NCBI GenBank assembly: GCA_018623955.1 | Contig: JAAZUX010000041.1 | Location: 1 to 6,846 of the forward strand | Direction of reading: 5' to 3' | Length of the DNA stretch: 6,846 nt | Source of the DNA: Flavobacteriaceae bacterium | GTDB taxonomy: Bacteria > Bacteroidota > Bacteroidia > Flavobacteriales > Flavobacteriaceae | Shown here: positions 1-6,531 of the stretch, piece by piece | Layout of the letters: the number at the start of each line of letters is the position of its first letter | Numbering within the stretch: position 1 is the stretch's first letter | The notes under the pieces: model-generated | Told to the model about the DNA's origin: nothing | The model's input: only the letters and a program-made list of their open reading frames with translations | The model's database searches: none | Position numbers and translations under genes: made by a program

Positions 1-355
1 CATATAAATCTTGGTATTCTTTACTGGATGCCGGTAGGCTAAAGAAATTGGAAAATTGGGAGGCGTAGGAATTCTTTACTGCTTCGTAGACCGTTGGATC
101 TGCCCTGTAATAAGGGAATTGGGAGTCCAATATGGCTTGTTTTTCAGCTTCAAGCTCAGCAGTTGATTTTATGATTGAAAAATCAAAAGGAGCATACAGA
201 CTGGCATATTGCCAAGGCTTTCCCTTTTGAAACTCGTATTTGAATTTGGCCCCTTTGGGAAAAAGGTAGACAATCAAGAAACTGCACACCACCAACAAGA
301 TCCCTTTGTAAATAAGGTTTTGATTGGTCAATATAAAGCGCCAAAATTTTTTCAA
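1..355 (-). CDS. 7TM-HD cyclic-di-AMP phosphodiesterase, PgpH-like (N-terminal part, cut by the left edge)
   Basis: By family knowledge this is a membrane phosphodiesterase that hydrolyses cyclic di-AMP through a cytoplasmic HD domain. Only about 118 residues are in the window; the remaining membrane helices and the HD domain lie beyond the left edge. Translating the minus strand gives a short basic N-terminus with NQNLIYKG, one hydrophobic helix (about residues 17-32, GILLVVCSFLIVYLF), then PKGAKFKYEFQKGKPWQYA and LYAPFDFSIIKS. This stretch is very typical of the Bacteroidota members of the family and starts the extracytoplasmic domain. There is no in-frame ATG: the frame is open up to a TAG near 505. 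TTG at 355 is chosen because it gives a family-like start (MKKFWRFILTNQ) and lies downstream of a possible promoter at 426-433; TTG at 361 is also possible. The gene is divergent from the NlpC/P60 gene. Confidence 0.8.
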   Translation of the reverse strand, partial: MKKFWRFILTNQNLIYKGILLVVCSFLIVYLFPKGAKFKYEFQKGKPWQYASLYAPFDFSIIKSTAELEAEKQAILDSQFPYYRADPTVYEAVKNSYASQFSNFFSLPASSKEYQDLY

Positions 356-425
356 TACCAAACGAATCAGAATTTCAAATTTAAGGAAATATGAGGCTTT
401 GGTTGTGAATTTAAAAATGTATTTC

Positions 426-461
426 CAAACATATGACGTCAATTTGATTATTTTTGTCAAT
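426..461. promoter_or_regulatory. Possible divergent promoter region of the pgpH-like and NlpC/P60 genes
   Basis: The spacer contains two exact matches to the flavobacterial -7 consensus TAnnTTTG. One is TATGTTTG on the minus strand (433 to 426), with a TTG 24 bases upstream; that spacing is slightly long. The other is TATTTTTG on the plus strand (449-456), with no good TTG partner at the usual distance. The consensus is established knowledge; its use here is inference. The minus-strand element would give a leader of about 65 bases before TTG 355. Confidence 0.35.
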
Positions 462-511
462 ATAAATGACCATTTCTTGGCAACAATACACCCTTTTTTA
501 AACTAACCAAT

Positions 512-1261
512 TTGGAATACGGTATCTGCCATTTGGGAATCATTCCCATGAGAAAAGAAAACAGCCACCAAAGTGAAATGGTCTCTCAACTGCTTTACGG
601 CGAGTGTTACAAGCTGATTGAAAAGAGAAAAAACTGGGCCAAAATACGTCTGGAATGGGACGGTTATGAGGGATGGATCGATCAAAACCAGGTACATCAA
701 ATCTCTCGCGAAGATTTTGACAAAATCACCCAATCCACGCTCAAAATCTCTACAGATTTGGTCCATTACATCACCACCAAAGAGGATTTGTTATTCCCGG
801 TTTTGATCGGCAGTGACCTGAGGGCTTTAAAAATCCTGAAACACCAGTTTGAAGGGGAGTCTGACCGACCCAAAAAATCAAAAAAAGCCCTGATCTCCAC
901 TGCCTACCTTTTTCTCAATGCGCCCTATCTGTGGGGCGGAAAAACACTGTTGGGGATCGATTGTTCGGCTTTTACCCAAATGGTCTATAAGATCAATGGC
1001 GTCAAATTGAATCGCGATGCTCACCAACAAGCCCTTCAAGGACAAACCCTTAGTTTTATTGAAGAAAGTGAAGCCGGAGATTTGGCGTTTTTCGACAATG
1101 CCGAAGGCAAGATCACTCACGTAGGCTTACTGTTGGAAAACCACCACATCATCCATGCCTCCGGCACCGTAAGAATCGATCGAATCGACCAGTCCGGGAT
1201 ATTCAATTCAGAAACCCAAAGCCACACCCACAAGCTACGCTTTATCAAAAAGATGATATAA
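512..1261 (+). CDS. SH3b-NlpC/P60 family cell-wall peptidase (C40 cysteine peptidase)
   Basis: This is a 249-residue protein. The family cleaves peptide stems of peptidoglycan, usually between D-gamma-glutamyl and diaminopimelate residues; the exact bond here is inferred. Residues 1-65 form a bacterial SH3-like domain (YGICHLGIIPMR, then a GYEGWID strand), and the NlpC/P60 domain spans about 125-249. The catalytic Cys is C151 in GIDCSAFTQMVYK. The His is H203 in THVGLLL, and the third polar residue is H215 in HIIHAS. The RDAHQQA segment (168-174) is also typical. No signal peptide or membrane segment is visible, as in many Bacteroidota homologues. The start is TTG at 512: no ATG lies upstream in frame, and EYGICHL right after it matches the usual family N-terminus. 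All catalytic residues are present, so the gene looks intact. It is divergent from the pgpH-like gene and ends in a hairpin. Confidence 0.88.
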   Translation: MEYGICHLGIIPMRKENSHQSEMVSQLLYGECYKLIEKRKNWAKIRLEWDGYEGWIDQNQVHQISREDFDKITQSTLKISTDLVHYITTKEDLLFPVLIGSDLRALKILKHQFEGESDRPKKSKKALISTAYLFLNAPYLWGGKTLLGIDCSAFTQMVYKINGVKLNRDAHQQALQGQTLSFIEESEAGDLAFFDNAEGKITHVGLLLENHHIIHASGTVRIDRIDQSGIFNSETQSHTHKLRFIKKMI

Positions 1262-1282
1262 AACCTCCGGTAGGGTTTTTTG
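1259..1282 (+). terminator. Short intrinsic terminator of the NlpC/P60 gene
   Basis: The arms AAACC and GGTTT surround a small CCGG-containing loop and are followed by six Ts and a TG. The stem starts within the stop codon of the peptidase gene. It is short and of modest stability. Its T run overlaps the TTTG of a promoter-like motif for the next gene. Confidence 0.5.
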
Positions 1283-1309
1283 TGCTTTGATTGGTTTTTC
1301 CTACTTTTA
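1279..1309 (+). promoter_or_regulatory. Flavobacterial-type promoter ahead of the recombinase relic
   Basis: TTTG at 1279-1282 is followed after 19 bases by TACTTTTA at 1302-1309. This fits the Bacteroidota -33 TTTG / -7 TAnnTTTG consensus with one mismatch (final G to A). The expected start of transcription lies roughly 20 bases before ATG 1334. The placement fits a once real gene there. No expression evidence is available. Confidence 0.4.
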
Positions 1310-1333
1310 GAGTACCCCAAACCACTACTGCCA

Positions 1334-1530
1334 TGAAAAGCCTACGACTTTTTCCCAAAAAGCATCCCCATAAGGACATTTGCAAATACCGTTTTCCCTC
1401 TGACCAGGATTTGTTGATTAAAATCAAAAAACATCATGGGCTAAGCTTTTGCCATATACAAAAGTTGTCGGGACACGAGAGTTTAAAAACTGCTGAGGTT
1501 TTTATCCATATTCGTAAAAATCTCTTGTAA
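1334..1530 (+). pseudogene. Decayed tyrosine recombinase/integrase C-terminal remnant, fused to an unrecognised N-terminus
   Basis: A 65-codon reading frame. Residues 41-60 (HIQKLSGHESLKTAEVFIHI) closely follow the C-terminal end of XerD-type and phage-type integrases, whose usual form is YIQ-LLGH-S-KTTEIYTH. The GH pair is kept (G47, H48), but the nucleophilic Tyr is Phe at position 57. HGLSF at 35-39 may be what remains of the HGLRHSF box, with the catalytic Arg-His lost and the segment up to the next box deleted; this is inference. Residues 1-34 do not resemble a recombinase and I do not recognise them. An active recombinase has about 300-400 residues, so this cannot be one. A promoter-like motif lies upstream. 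It may still be transcribed, but I see no function beyond being a scar of an earlier mobile element next to the AT-rich insertion. Confidence 0.6.
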
Positions 1531-1563
1531 AAACAAAAACCCTCTTGATTGAATTATCAAGGG
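1529..1563 (-). terminator. Minus-strand terminator-like hairpin without an obvious gene
   Basis: Read on the minus strand, CCCTTGAT pairs with ATCAAGAGGG (one bulged base, loop of six) and is followed by TTTTTGTTTTT. On the plus strand nothing T-rich follows the stem, so the structure points left. The only minus-strand gene feeding into it is the TPR gene 1.2 kb away, which has its own terminator at 2676-2735. Confidence 0.4.
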
Positions 1564-1676
1564 TCAACTTACTGAAAAACAATATTTTAAAACAGATAAA
1601 ACATAAAAATATATAACGAAAATAAACGCAATTTGTGGATATATACAAGTTGGCATTCATTTAACACAACAAATAT

Positions 1677-2093
1677 TTGAGCTTAAATAAGAAAATATCG
1701 GCTTCAGCAATTTTAGCTTTGAAAGAAGCTTTAGTCGCAATATATTGGAGAAAAAAGGATTTAAGACAATTTATTGAATTGACTCTTGAAAATCCTCTAA
1801 TAGTTTCTACAATAGATTGGAATGAAAACACAAAATATGAAAGTGTTTCCCAACTAATTGACAGAATGACTAAAAGACAAGATATGTACCAAACTGACTT
1901 GTTGAAACTCGTTCAAGAAGTTGGAAATATAAACGACTTTTCACACTTGGAATATTGGGATGATTCTAAAACGAAAATAAAAAAAGCAAAAGCCTCTGTA
2001 ACTAAATTAAGAAACCAAGCAAAAGGATATTTTGACACTATTTCAGAACTAAAAAAAGAGAAGAAAGACGAGAAGCTAATCAAGAGAAATTAA
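1677..2093 (+). CDS. N-terminal helical part of a split restriction-endonuclease-like protein
   Basis: 138 codons from a TTG start (MSLNKKISASAILALKEAL). It is the front half of a family that, as I recall it, is about 300 residues long with a nuclease domain at the C-terminus. Residues 1-95 look all-helical, with ILALKEALVAIYWRKKDLRQFIE, a DWNENTKYESVSQLIDRM segment and a conserved-looking NDFSHLEYWDD. Residues 97-135 are Lys- and Glu-rich and probably form a coiled-coil linker. The frame ends early at TAA 2091-2093. The last 11 residues (after K127) are frame-shifted sequence; the true continuation lies in the -1 frame and joins at the A7 run 2051-2057. No ATG start is available. The helical front could be a partner-binding or effector-associated adaptor, but that is speculation. 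Alone, this piece has no catalytic residues. Confidence 0.6.
   Translation: MSLNKKISASAILALKEALVAIYWRKKDLRQFIELTLENPLIVSTIDWNENTKYESVSQLIDRMTKRQDMYQTDLLKLVQEVGNINDFSHLEYWDDSKTKIKKAKASVTKLRNQAKGYFDTISELKKEKKDEKLIKRN
2051..2057 (+). other. A7 run in the frame overlap: frameshift site or -1 slippery heptamer
   Basis: In the zero frame the bases read CTA AAA AAA GAG, giving an A_AAA_AAA heptamer in exactly the phase for a -1 ribosomal slip. A slip yields ELKKREERREANQEKLK and restores the nuclease frame. The two frames are both open only from 2036 to 2093, so the join must lie there. An A8 run would also restore one continuous gene. I saw no strong downstream hairpin and no upstream Shine-Dalgarno-like stimulator. 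Confidence 0.5.
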
Positions 2094-2128
2094 AGTCGAA
2101 CATATCTTATCAACAAAAATTAGATGGC

Positions 2129-2593
2129 TTGAAACTGAATTTCTACAAAATAGCATCTAATCCAAACGCACAGAAAAAAGGGTTTCAATTTGAGAAATTT
2201 TTAAACGAACTATTTATTTTTTTTGACCTTGACCCAAAATCAGCTATTAAAGTTACAGGCGAACAAATAGATGGAGCATTTACATTTGACAATAATGATT
2301 ATTTATTAGAAGCAAAATGGCAGGAAAAAAGCGAAATCAACGCTGCTGATTTATATACATTTGGTGGTAAAATTTCAGGAAAACTAAAAAACACTTTAGG
2401 CCTTTTTATTTCACTCGGTCCTTATTCAAAAGATTGCACTGAAACAGGAAGTCCAATAACTAAAAGTATGATTTTAATGGACGGAATAGACTTAATACAA
2501 GTTTTAGAAGGACGAATAAGGTTAAACGAATTGATTTTAATTAAACGAAGACACGCATCTCAAACAGGAGAAATTTATTACCGAATGAAATAA
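2129..2593 (+). CDS. PD-(D/E)XK restriction-endonuclease-like domain, C-terminal part of the split gene
   Basis: Counted from TTG 2129 this piece has 154 residues, but the frame is open back to 2036, just after a TGA at 2033-2035. It contains a full Mrr/PD-(D/E)XK-like core. KKGFQFEKFL carries the helix-1 Glu (E22), GEQIDGAFTF the metal-binding Asp (D48), and YLLEAKW the E-x-K pair (E61, K63). LGLFISLG, MILMDGIDL and KRRHASQTGEIYYRM complete the family signature. The substrate would be DNA by family. No methyltransferase or specificity gene is adjacent, so a modification-dependent nuclease or a stand-alone defence effector is more likely than a classical type II system; this is inference. The only useful internal start is TTG and there is no ATG before residue 114, so independent translation is doubtful. 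Joined by a -1 shift at 2051-2057 to the upstream piece, it gives a 305-residue protein, with E173, D199, E212 and K214 as the core residues. Confidence 0.65.
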   Translation: MKLNFYKIASNPNAQKKGFQFEKFLNELFIFFDLDPKSAIKVTGEQIDGAFTFDNNDYLLEAKWQEKSEINAADLYTFGGKISGKLKNTLGLFISLGPYSKDCTETGSPITKSMILMDGIDLIQVLEGRIRLNELILIKRRHASQTGEIYYRMK

Positions 2594-2618
2594 AAAACGA
2601 AATGCCAACAAAACCTAT

Positions 2619-2672
2619 ACTGCATTAAAACGCAGTTTAGCCAAACCGTAAGGATTATTAAATCAACGGTTT
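2619..2672. repeat. Two consecutive hairpins in the tail of the accessory segment
   Basis: The first hairpin is ACTGC (2619-2623) with GCAGT (2632-2636), loop of eight. The second is AAACCGT (2643-2649) with ACGGTTT (2666-2672), loop of sixteen. They follow the nuclease stop codon by 25 bases and the words GCCAACAAAACC. Neither is followed by a T run in the plus direction, so they do not look like simple terminators. They could be recombination or cassette-end structures. Confidence 0.4.
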
Positions 2673-2675
2673 AGA

Positions 2676-2735
2676 AATAAAAAAGTCCTTATCAAAGAGT
2701 GTTAAAAGGATTTACCACTCCCCCATAAGGACTTT
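2676..2735 (-). terminator. Terminator of the gyrA-TPR transcription unit
   Basis: Read on the minus strand, an 11-base arm (2735-2725) pairs perfectly with 2692-2682 and is followed by a T run. The 32-base loop contains an inner GAGTG/CACTC stem. It begins 13 bases after the TPR stop codon. The loop is unusually long for an intrinsic terminator, but the perfect stem and the T tract favour that role. Confidence 0.6.
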
Positions 2736-2747
2736 CAGTACTTTATC

Positions 2748-3971
2748 CTATTTATCTAAAAGGGCTTTCATTTCTTTATAGCCCTCATTGTCGCCAAGGG
2801 TACCATAAATATTCATCAGAGTTTTGATCGCATTTTCATTTTCTCCGATTCCGATCAAAGATCTAAGGATCGGAACACATTCTTTGTAAAGTTCCTCACG
2901 GTCTAACTTTAAGGCATCGTATTTGGCATTATCAGCCGCCGAGGTGCCCAGACTGTTCATTTGTTCAACGATGGTTTGTTCACCCTCCAGGATCAATGCA
3001 ACGAGGTTTAAATAAGCATTCTCATAGTTGGGATCAATTTCAATGGCTTTTTCGTAATAACCTCTGGCCGCGTCTTTCTCTCCCAAATCGGAAGTAACCA
3101 CCGCAAGGTTATAATAAAGGTTTGCATTGTTAGGGTCTTGGGCAATGGCCTCACTCATCAAACTCTGAAATTTTTCTTTTTCACCCAATTCAATATAAAT
3201 ATTGGCTTCGGTTAGAATCAAATTCAGGTCGCTGGGATTGCTCTTTCTGGCTTCTTGAACAGCAGCCATGGCTTTGTCATTATCGCCCATCTGAGCGTGA
3301 ATTAAGGCAATATTTTTGACGATCTCAGGAAATCTCGAAGGGGTGTCCTCTTCTCTGTGATTTTCATAAGACTTGGATTTTTGATACAAATTGTACTCGG
3401 ATTCAGTCACTTCTGTTTCAACTCCCGAATCAATCTCAGTCACAAAATACTTGGTTACCACACCGGTATAGCCCATTTCCTTTAACTGAATGTAATAATC
3501 CAGGGCAACATCAAACATCTCGGCATTTACAGCACTGGAAGCCGCAAAATAAAGATAGTCTTTATTGAGTTCGGGATCGATCATATAGGCCATATACAAT
3601 TTCTCCGTAGAAGATTTAAAATCACCGCTACCATTGTCGTCAATGGCACTGTTGACAATATCCGCAGACAAAAGGTTCAATTGTTGAATGACCTCATCTT
3701 TGATGGATGCTACATCCTTGACAGAATTAAAAAGATCAAATGCAGTTTGAAATTCCTTGTTGTTTTGGGCTATTTTCCCTTTTAAAAACTCGTAGTTCGG
3801 CTTAACTTTTTGATCTGCGTTTTCTAAAATGGATTGATTATCTGCCAAAATTTGTGAGGCAGCTGCAACATCTCCCGCATCATAAAGCTTTTGGGCTTTT
3901 CTCAACTCCTTTTTTTGGGAGAAAGAAAAATTGAAAAGGAGTAATAAAGTAAGTAAAGCAATTCGTTTCAT
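2748..3971 (-). CDS. Secreted tetratricopeptide-repeat protein downstream of gyrA
   Basis: A 407-residue protein of unknown specific function. It starts with a clear signal peptide: basic MKR, a hydrophobic core ALLTLLLLFNF, and probable signal peptidase I cleavage after FSFS at residue 18, leaving QKKEL. No lipobox Cys is present, so a soluble periplasmic location is inferred. Degenerate helical repeats occupy about residues 20-170. Clear TPR units follow at about 215-248 (NIALIHAQMGDNDKAMAAVQEA), 249-282 and 283-316 (NLYYNLAVVTSDLGEKDAARGYYEKAIEIDPNY), with further helices to the end. TPR arrays bind peptides or assemble complexes; the partner cannot be told from the sequence. The gene starts 64 bases after the gyrA stop on the same strand, so co-transcription is likely. 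ATG 3971 has an A-rich leader without a Shine-Dalgarno motif, as is usual in this phylum. It looks intact. Confidence 0.85.
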   Translation of the reverse strand: MKRIALLTLLLLFNFSFSQKKELRKAQKLYDAGDVAAASQILADNQSILENADQKVKPNYEFLKGKIAQNNKEFQTAFDLFNSVKDVASIKDEVIQQLNLLSADIVNSAIDDNGSGDFKSSTEKLYMAYMIDPELNKDYLYFAASSAVNAEMFDVALDYYIQLKEMGYTGVVTKYFVTEIDSGVETEVTESEYNLYQKSKSYENHREEDTPSRFPEIVKNIALIHAQMGDNDKAMAAVQEARKSNPSDLNLILTEANIYIELGEKEKFQSLMSEAIAQDPNNANLYYNLAVVTSDLGEKDAARGYYEKAIEIDPNYENAYLNLVALILEGEQTIVEQMNSLGTSAADNAKYDALKLDREELYKECVPILRSLIGIGENENAIKTLMNIYGTLGDNEGYKEMKALLDK

Positions 3972-4003
3972 TGTTTTTATTCAATTAATTATTCTAATAA
4001 TGG

Positions 4004-4018
4004 TTTTGCGAAGCAAAA
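4004..4018. repeat. Perfect mini-hairpin between gyrA and the TPR gene
   Basis: TTTTGC and GCAAAA flank a three-base GAA loop, with GCGAAGC at the tip on the plus strand. In DNA, that heptamer is known as an exceptionally stable mini-hairpin. On the transcribed (minus) strand it is read with a TTC loop and is not followed by a T run. A role in termination is therefore doubtful; it could influence mRNA stability or processing between the two genes. Confidence 0.45.
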
Positions 4019-4035
4019 ATAACATTTGTTATGAA

Positions 4036-6531
4036 TTACTCAACAACAGTGCCACCTTCTACATCAATATCTGAAATATCCTCAACCTCATCGTCATCTT
4101 TCATCACTTTGGCCACTGCTGCAATGGAATCGTCTTCTCTGAGGTTAATCAGTTTTACCCCTTGAGTGGCACGTCCCATTACCCTCAAATCTGACACTGC
4201 CATTCGGATGGCAATCCCGGATTTGTTGATGATCATCAAGTCGTCTTGATCGGTAACATTTTTTAAGGTAACCAGTGAGCCGGTTTTGTCAGTGATGGAA
4301 ATGGTTTTTACGCCTTTCCCACCTCTGTTGGTGATTCTGTAGTCCTCCAAGTCAGAACGTTTACCAAAGCCATTTTCAGAAACCACCAGGATGTTGGTAT
4401 CCATATCGTTAACCGATACCATTCCGACCACCTCATCTTTGGCATCGGCCAGGGTAATCCCCCTCACACCCGAGGCGCCCCGGCCCATGGGTCGGGTTTT
4501 GCTCTCTTCAAATCGAATCGCTTTTCCCGATTTCACCGCCAACAAGATTTGACTGTTGCCGTTGGTCAACTTGGCCTCCAGCAATTCATCTTCCTCTTTG
4601 ATGGTAATGGCATTGATTCCATTGGCACGTGGACGGGAGTATTGCTCCAAACTGGTTTTTTTCACCTGACCTTTTTTGGTGGCCATAATCACATAGTGAC
4701 TATTGATGTAGTCTTCATCTTTCAGATCTTGCGTACAAATAAAGGCCTTCACCCGATCGTCTTGCTCGATGTTGATCAAGTTCTGAATGGCGCGACCCTT
4801 GGAAGTTCTAGATCCTTCCGGAATTTCATAAACACGCATCCAAAAACATTTTCCTTTTTGGGTGAAAAACAACATGTATTGGTGATTGGTACCCACAAAA
4901 AGGTTTTCGAGGAAATCTTCATTCCTGGTGGTAGAGGCTTTTTGTCCAACCCCTCCCCTGTTTTGGGTCTTATAATCCGACAAGGGTGTTCTTTTGATGT
5001 ATCCTGCATGAGAAATGGTGATGACCATTTTGTCATCGGGAATCATATCTTCTATACTGAAATTCCCCCCTGCATATTCGATTTTGGATCTCCTTTCGTC
5101 ACCGTATTTTTCCTTGATCTCAAGCAATTCGGTTTTGATGATATCCATCCTGCGATCTTTTTTATCCAGTATGTCTTTGAGATCGGTAATGGTTTTCAAC
5201 AGTTCATCGTATTCGTTGCGAAGTTTGTCTTGTTCCAATCCGGTCAACTGTCTCAATCGCATTTCCACGATGGCTTTGGCCTGAATTTCGGAAAGTTCGA
5301 ATTTGGCCATCAAATTTTCTCTGGCTTCTTCGGCATTGGCCGATCCGCGTATGATCGCTATCACCTCGTCGATGTTGTCCGATGCGATGATCAAGCCCTC
5401 CAGTATATGCGCCCGCTCTTCGGCTTTCCTCAGCTCAAATTTTGTTCTGCGCACCACCACCTCATGACGGTGTTCCACAAAATAGTGAATCAATTGTTTG
5501 AGATTCAGCAACTGAGGGCGTCCCTCCACCAAAGCAATGTTATTCACACTGAAGGAGGACTGCAGGGCAGTGTACTTGTATAATTTATTCAGAACAATGT
5601 TGGGAATGGCATCTCGCTTGAGAACATAAACGACACGCATACCGTTTCTGTCCGATTCGTCTCTGATGTTGCTGATCCCCTCTATTTTTTTGTCATTGAC
5701 CAACTCGGCAGTTTTTCTGATCATTTCTGCTTTGTTGACCTGGTAAGGTATTTCTGTCACAACAATACACTCCCGATCCTTGACCATTTCGATATTTGCA
5801 TTCCCTCTCATGACCACACGTCCCCTGCCGGTCATAAAAGCTTCTTTCACCCCATCATAACCGTAAATGGTACCTCCGGTGGGGAAATCAGGGGCTTTGA
5901 TGGTCTGAATCAGTTCCTCTATGGTGATCTCGTGGTTGTCGATGTATCTTATGGTACCGTCAACCACCTCAGTTAGGTTGTGGGGAGGCATATTGGTTGC
6001 CATTCCCACCGCAATTCCAGAGGTCCCGTTGATCAACAAATTGGGAACCCGGGTGGGCAATACGGTCGGCTCTTTTAGGGTATCGTCAAAATTGAGTTGA
6101 TGATCTACGGTATCTTTTTCAATATCGGCCAATAAATCTTCCGACATTTTCTTCATTCTTGCCTCTGTATACCTCATGGCAGCAGGGCTGTCTCCGTCTA
6201 TAGAACCAAAGTTTCCTTGCCCGTCTACCAAAAGGTAACGCAGGCTCCATTCCTGAGCCATACGAACCATCGTATCATAAACAGAGCTGTCACCGTGGGG
6301 GTGATACTTTCCCAAAACCTCACCGACGATACGGGCCGATTTCTTGTAGGCAGTATTGGCCCTAATACCCAATTCATGCATTCCGTAGAGCACCCTGCGG
6401 TGCACAGGCTTTAATCCATCACGCACATCAGGAAGGGCACGTGACACAATGACAGACATTGAATAATCAATGTAAGCCGACTTCATTTCATCCTCTATAT
6501 TAATGGGAATTAACTTTTCTCCGTCAACCAT
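4036..6531 (-). CDS. gyrA: DNA gyrase subunit A
   Basis: The 831-residue breakage-reunion subunit of DNA gyrase, which with GyrB introduces negative supercoils using ATP. The N-terminus [20 protein letters not shown] leads into the winged-helix domain. The catalytic Tyr is Y121 in [10 protein letters not shown], equivalent to E. coli Y122. The quinolone region [16 protein letters not shown] carries Ser at S82 and Asp at D86, equivalent to E. coli S83 and D87, so no classical resistance change is present there. The tower and coiled-coil part extends to about 485, followed by the six-bladed C-terminal DNA-wrapping domain. Its GyrA box is the variant QNRGGVG (523-529), and a degenerate copy NRGGKG lies at 735-740. 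The tail is acidic ([16 protein letters not shown]). The box and overall similarity favour GyrA over ParC. It is somewhat shorter than E. coli GyrA (875 residues). ATG 6531 gives the expected N-terminus. It probably leads an operon with the TPR gene and is divergent from clpC. Confidence 0.97.
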   Translation of the reverse strand: MVDGEKLIPINIEDEMKSAYIDYSMSVIVSRALPDVRDGLKPVHRRVLYGMHELGIRANTAYKKSARIVGEVLGKYHPHGDSSVYDTMVRMAQEWSLRYLLVDGQGNFGSIDGDSPAAMRYTEARMKKMSEDLLADIEKDTVDHQLNFDDTLKEPTVLPTRVPNLLINGTSGIAVGMATNMPPHNLTEVVDGTIRYIDNHEITIEELIQTIKAPDFPTGGTIYGYDGVKEAFMTGRGRVVMRGNANIEMVKDRECIVVTEIPYQVNKAEMIRKTAELVNDKKIEGISNIRDESDRNGMRVVYVLKRDAIPNIVLNKLYKYTALQSSFSVNNIALVEGRPQLLNLKQLIHYFVEHRHEVVVRRTKFELRKAEERAHILEGLIIASDNIDEVIAIIRGSANAEEARENLMAKFELSEIQAKAIVEMRLRQLTGLEQDKLRNEYDELLKTITDLKDILDKKDRRMDIIKTELLEIKEKYGDERRSKIEYAGGNFSIEDMIPDDKMVITISHAGYIKRTPLSDYKTQNRGGVGQKASTTRNEDFLENLFVGTNHQYMLFFTQKGKCFWMRVYEIPEGSRTSKGRAIQNLINIEQDDRVKAFICTQDLKDEDYINSHYVIMATKKGQVKKTSLEQYSRPRANGINAITIKEEDELLEAKLTNGNSQILLAVKSGKAIRFEESKTRPMGRGASGVRGITLADAKDEVVGMVSVNDMDTNILVVSENGFGKRSDLEDYRITNRGGKGVKTISITDKTGSLVTLKNVTDQDDLMIINKSGIAIRMAVSDLRVMGRATQGVKLINLREDDSIAAVAKVMKDDDEVEDISDIDVEGGTVVE

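Larger units (their letters stand above)
1531..2680. mobile_element. Putative AT-rich accessory insertion carrying one nuclease gene
   Basis: This segment is clearly richer in A and T than the gyrA, TPR and peptidase genes around it, and it uses A/T-ending codons (AAA, ATA, TTA, AAT) heavily. It lies directly after a recombinase relic and holds a single restriction-type gene that belongs to no host operon. The gene is flanked by non-coding stretches of about 150 bases; the right one has two consecutive hairpins. From memory, such tails starting with GCCAACA soon after a stop codon are common behind lone accessory genes in Bacteroidota, but I cannot verify this here. I saw no clean terminal inverted repeats or target duplication, so the boundaries are approximate. 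Confidence 0.4.

Noticed and set aside
209..506. Small plus-strand frames of about 60 codons at 209-394 and 324-506
   Set aside because: The first overlaps the recognisable pgpH-like coding sequence on the other strand. The second runs from that gene's start into the promoter spacer. Neither has a family-like protein.
1531..2680. CRISPR array, tRNA or rRNA gene in the accessory segment
   Set aside because: No regularly spaced repeats and no tRNA cloverleaf or rRNA-like sequence were seen.
1540..2703. Possible direct repeat TTATCAA at the two sides of the insertion (1554 and 2689)
   Set aside because: Only seven bases match before divergence, and both copies lie within separate hairpins; this is too short in AT-rich DNA to call an attachment or target-site duplication.
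4549..5583. Long open plus-strand frame of 344 codons antisense to gyrA
   Set aside because: Its protein looks like no known family and it lies entirely inside the unmistakable gyrA coding sequence; it is a by-product of gyrA codon usage.
4036..6531. Topoisomerase IV subunit A (parC) as the alternative identity
   Set aside because: A GyrA box, a six-blade wrapping domain and the N-terminal sequence typical of Bacteroidota GyrA all favour gyrA.
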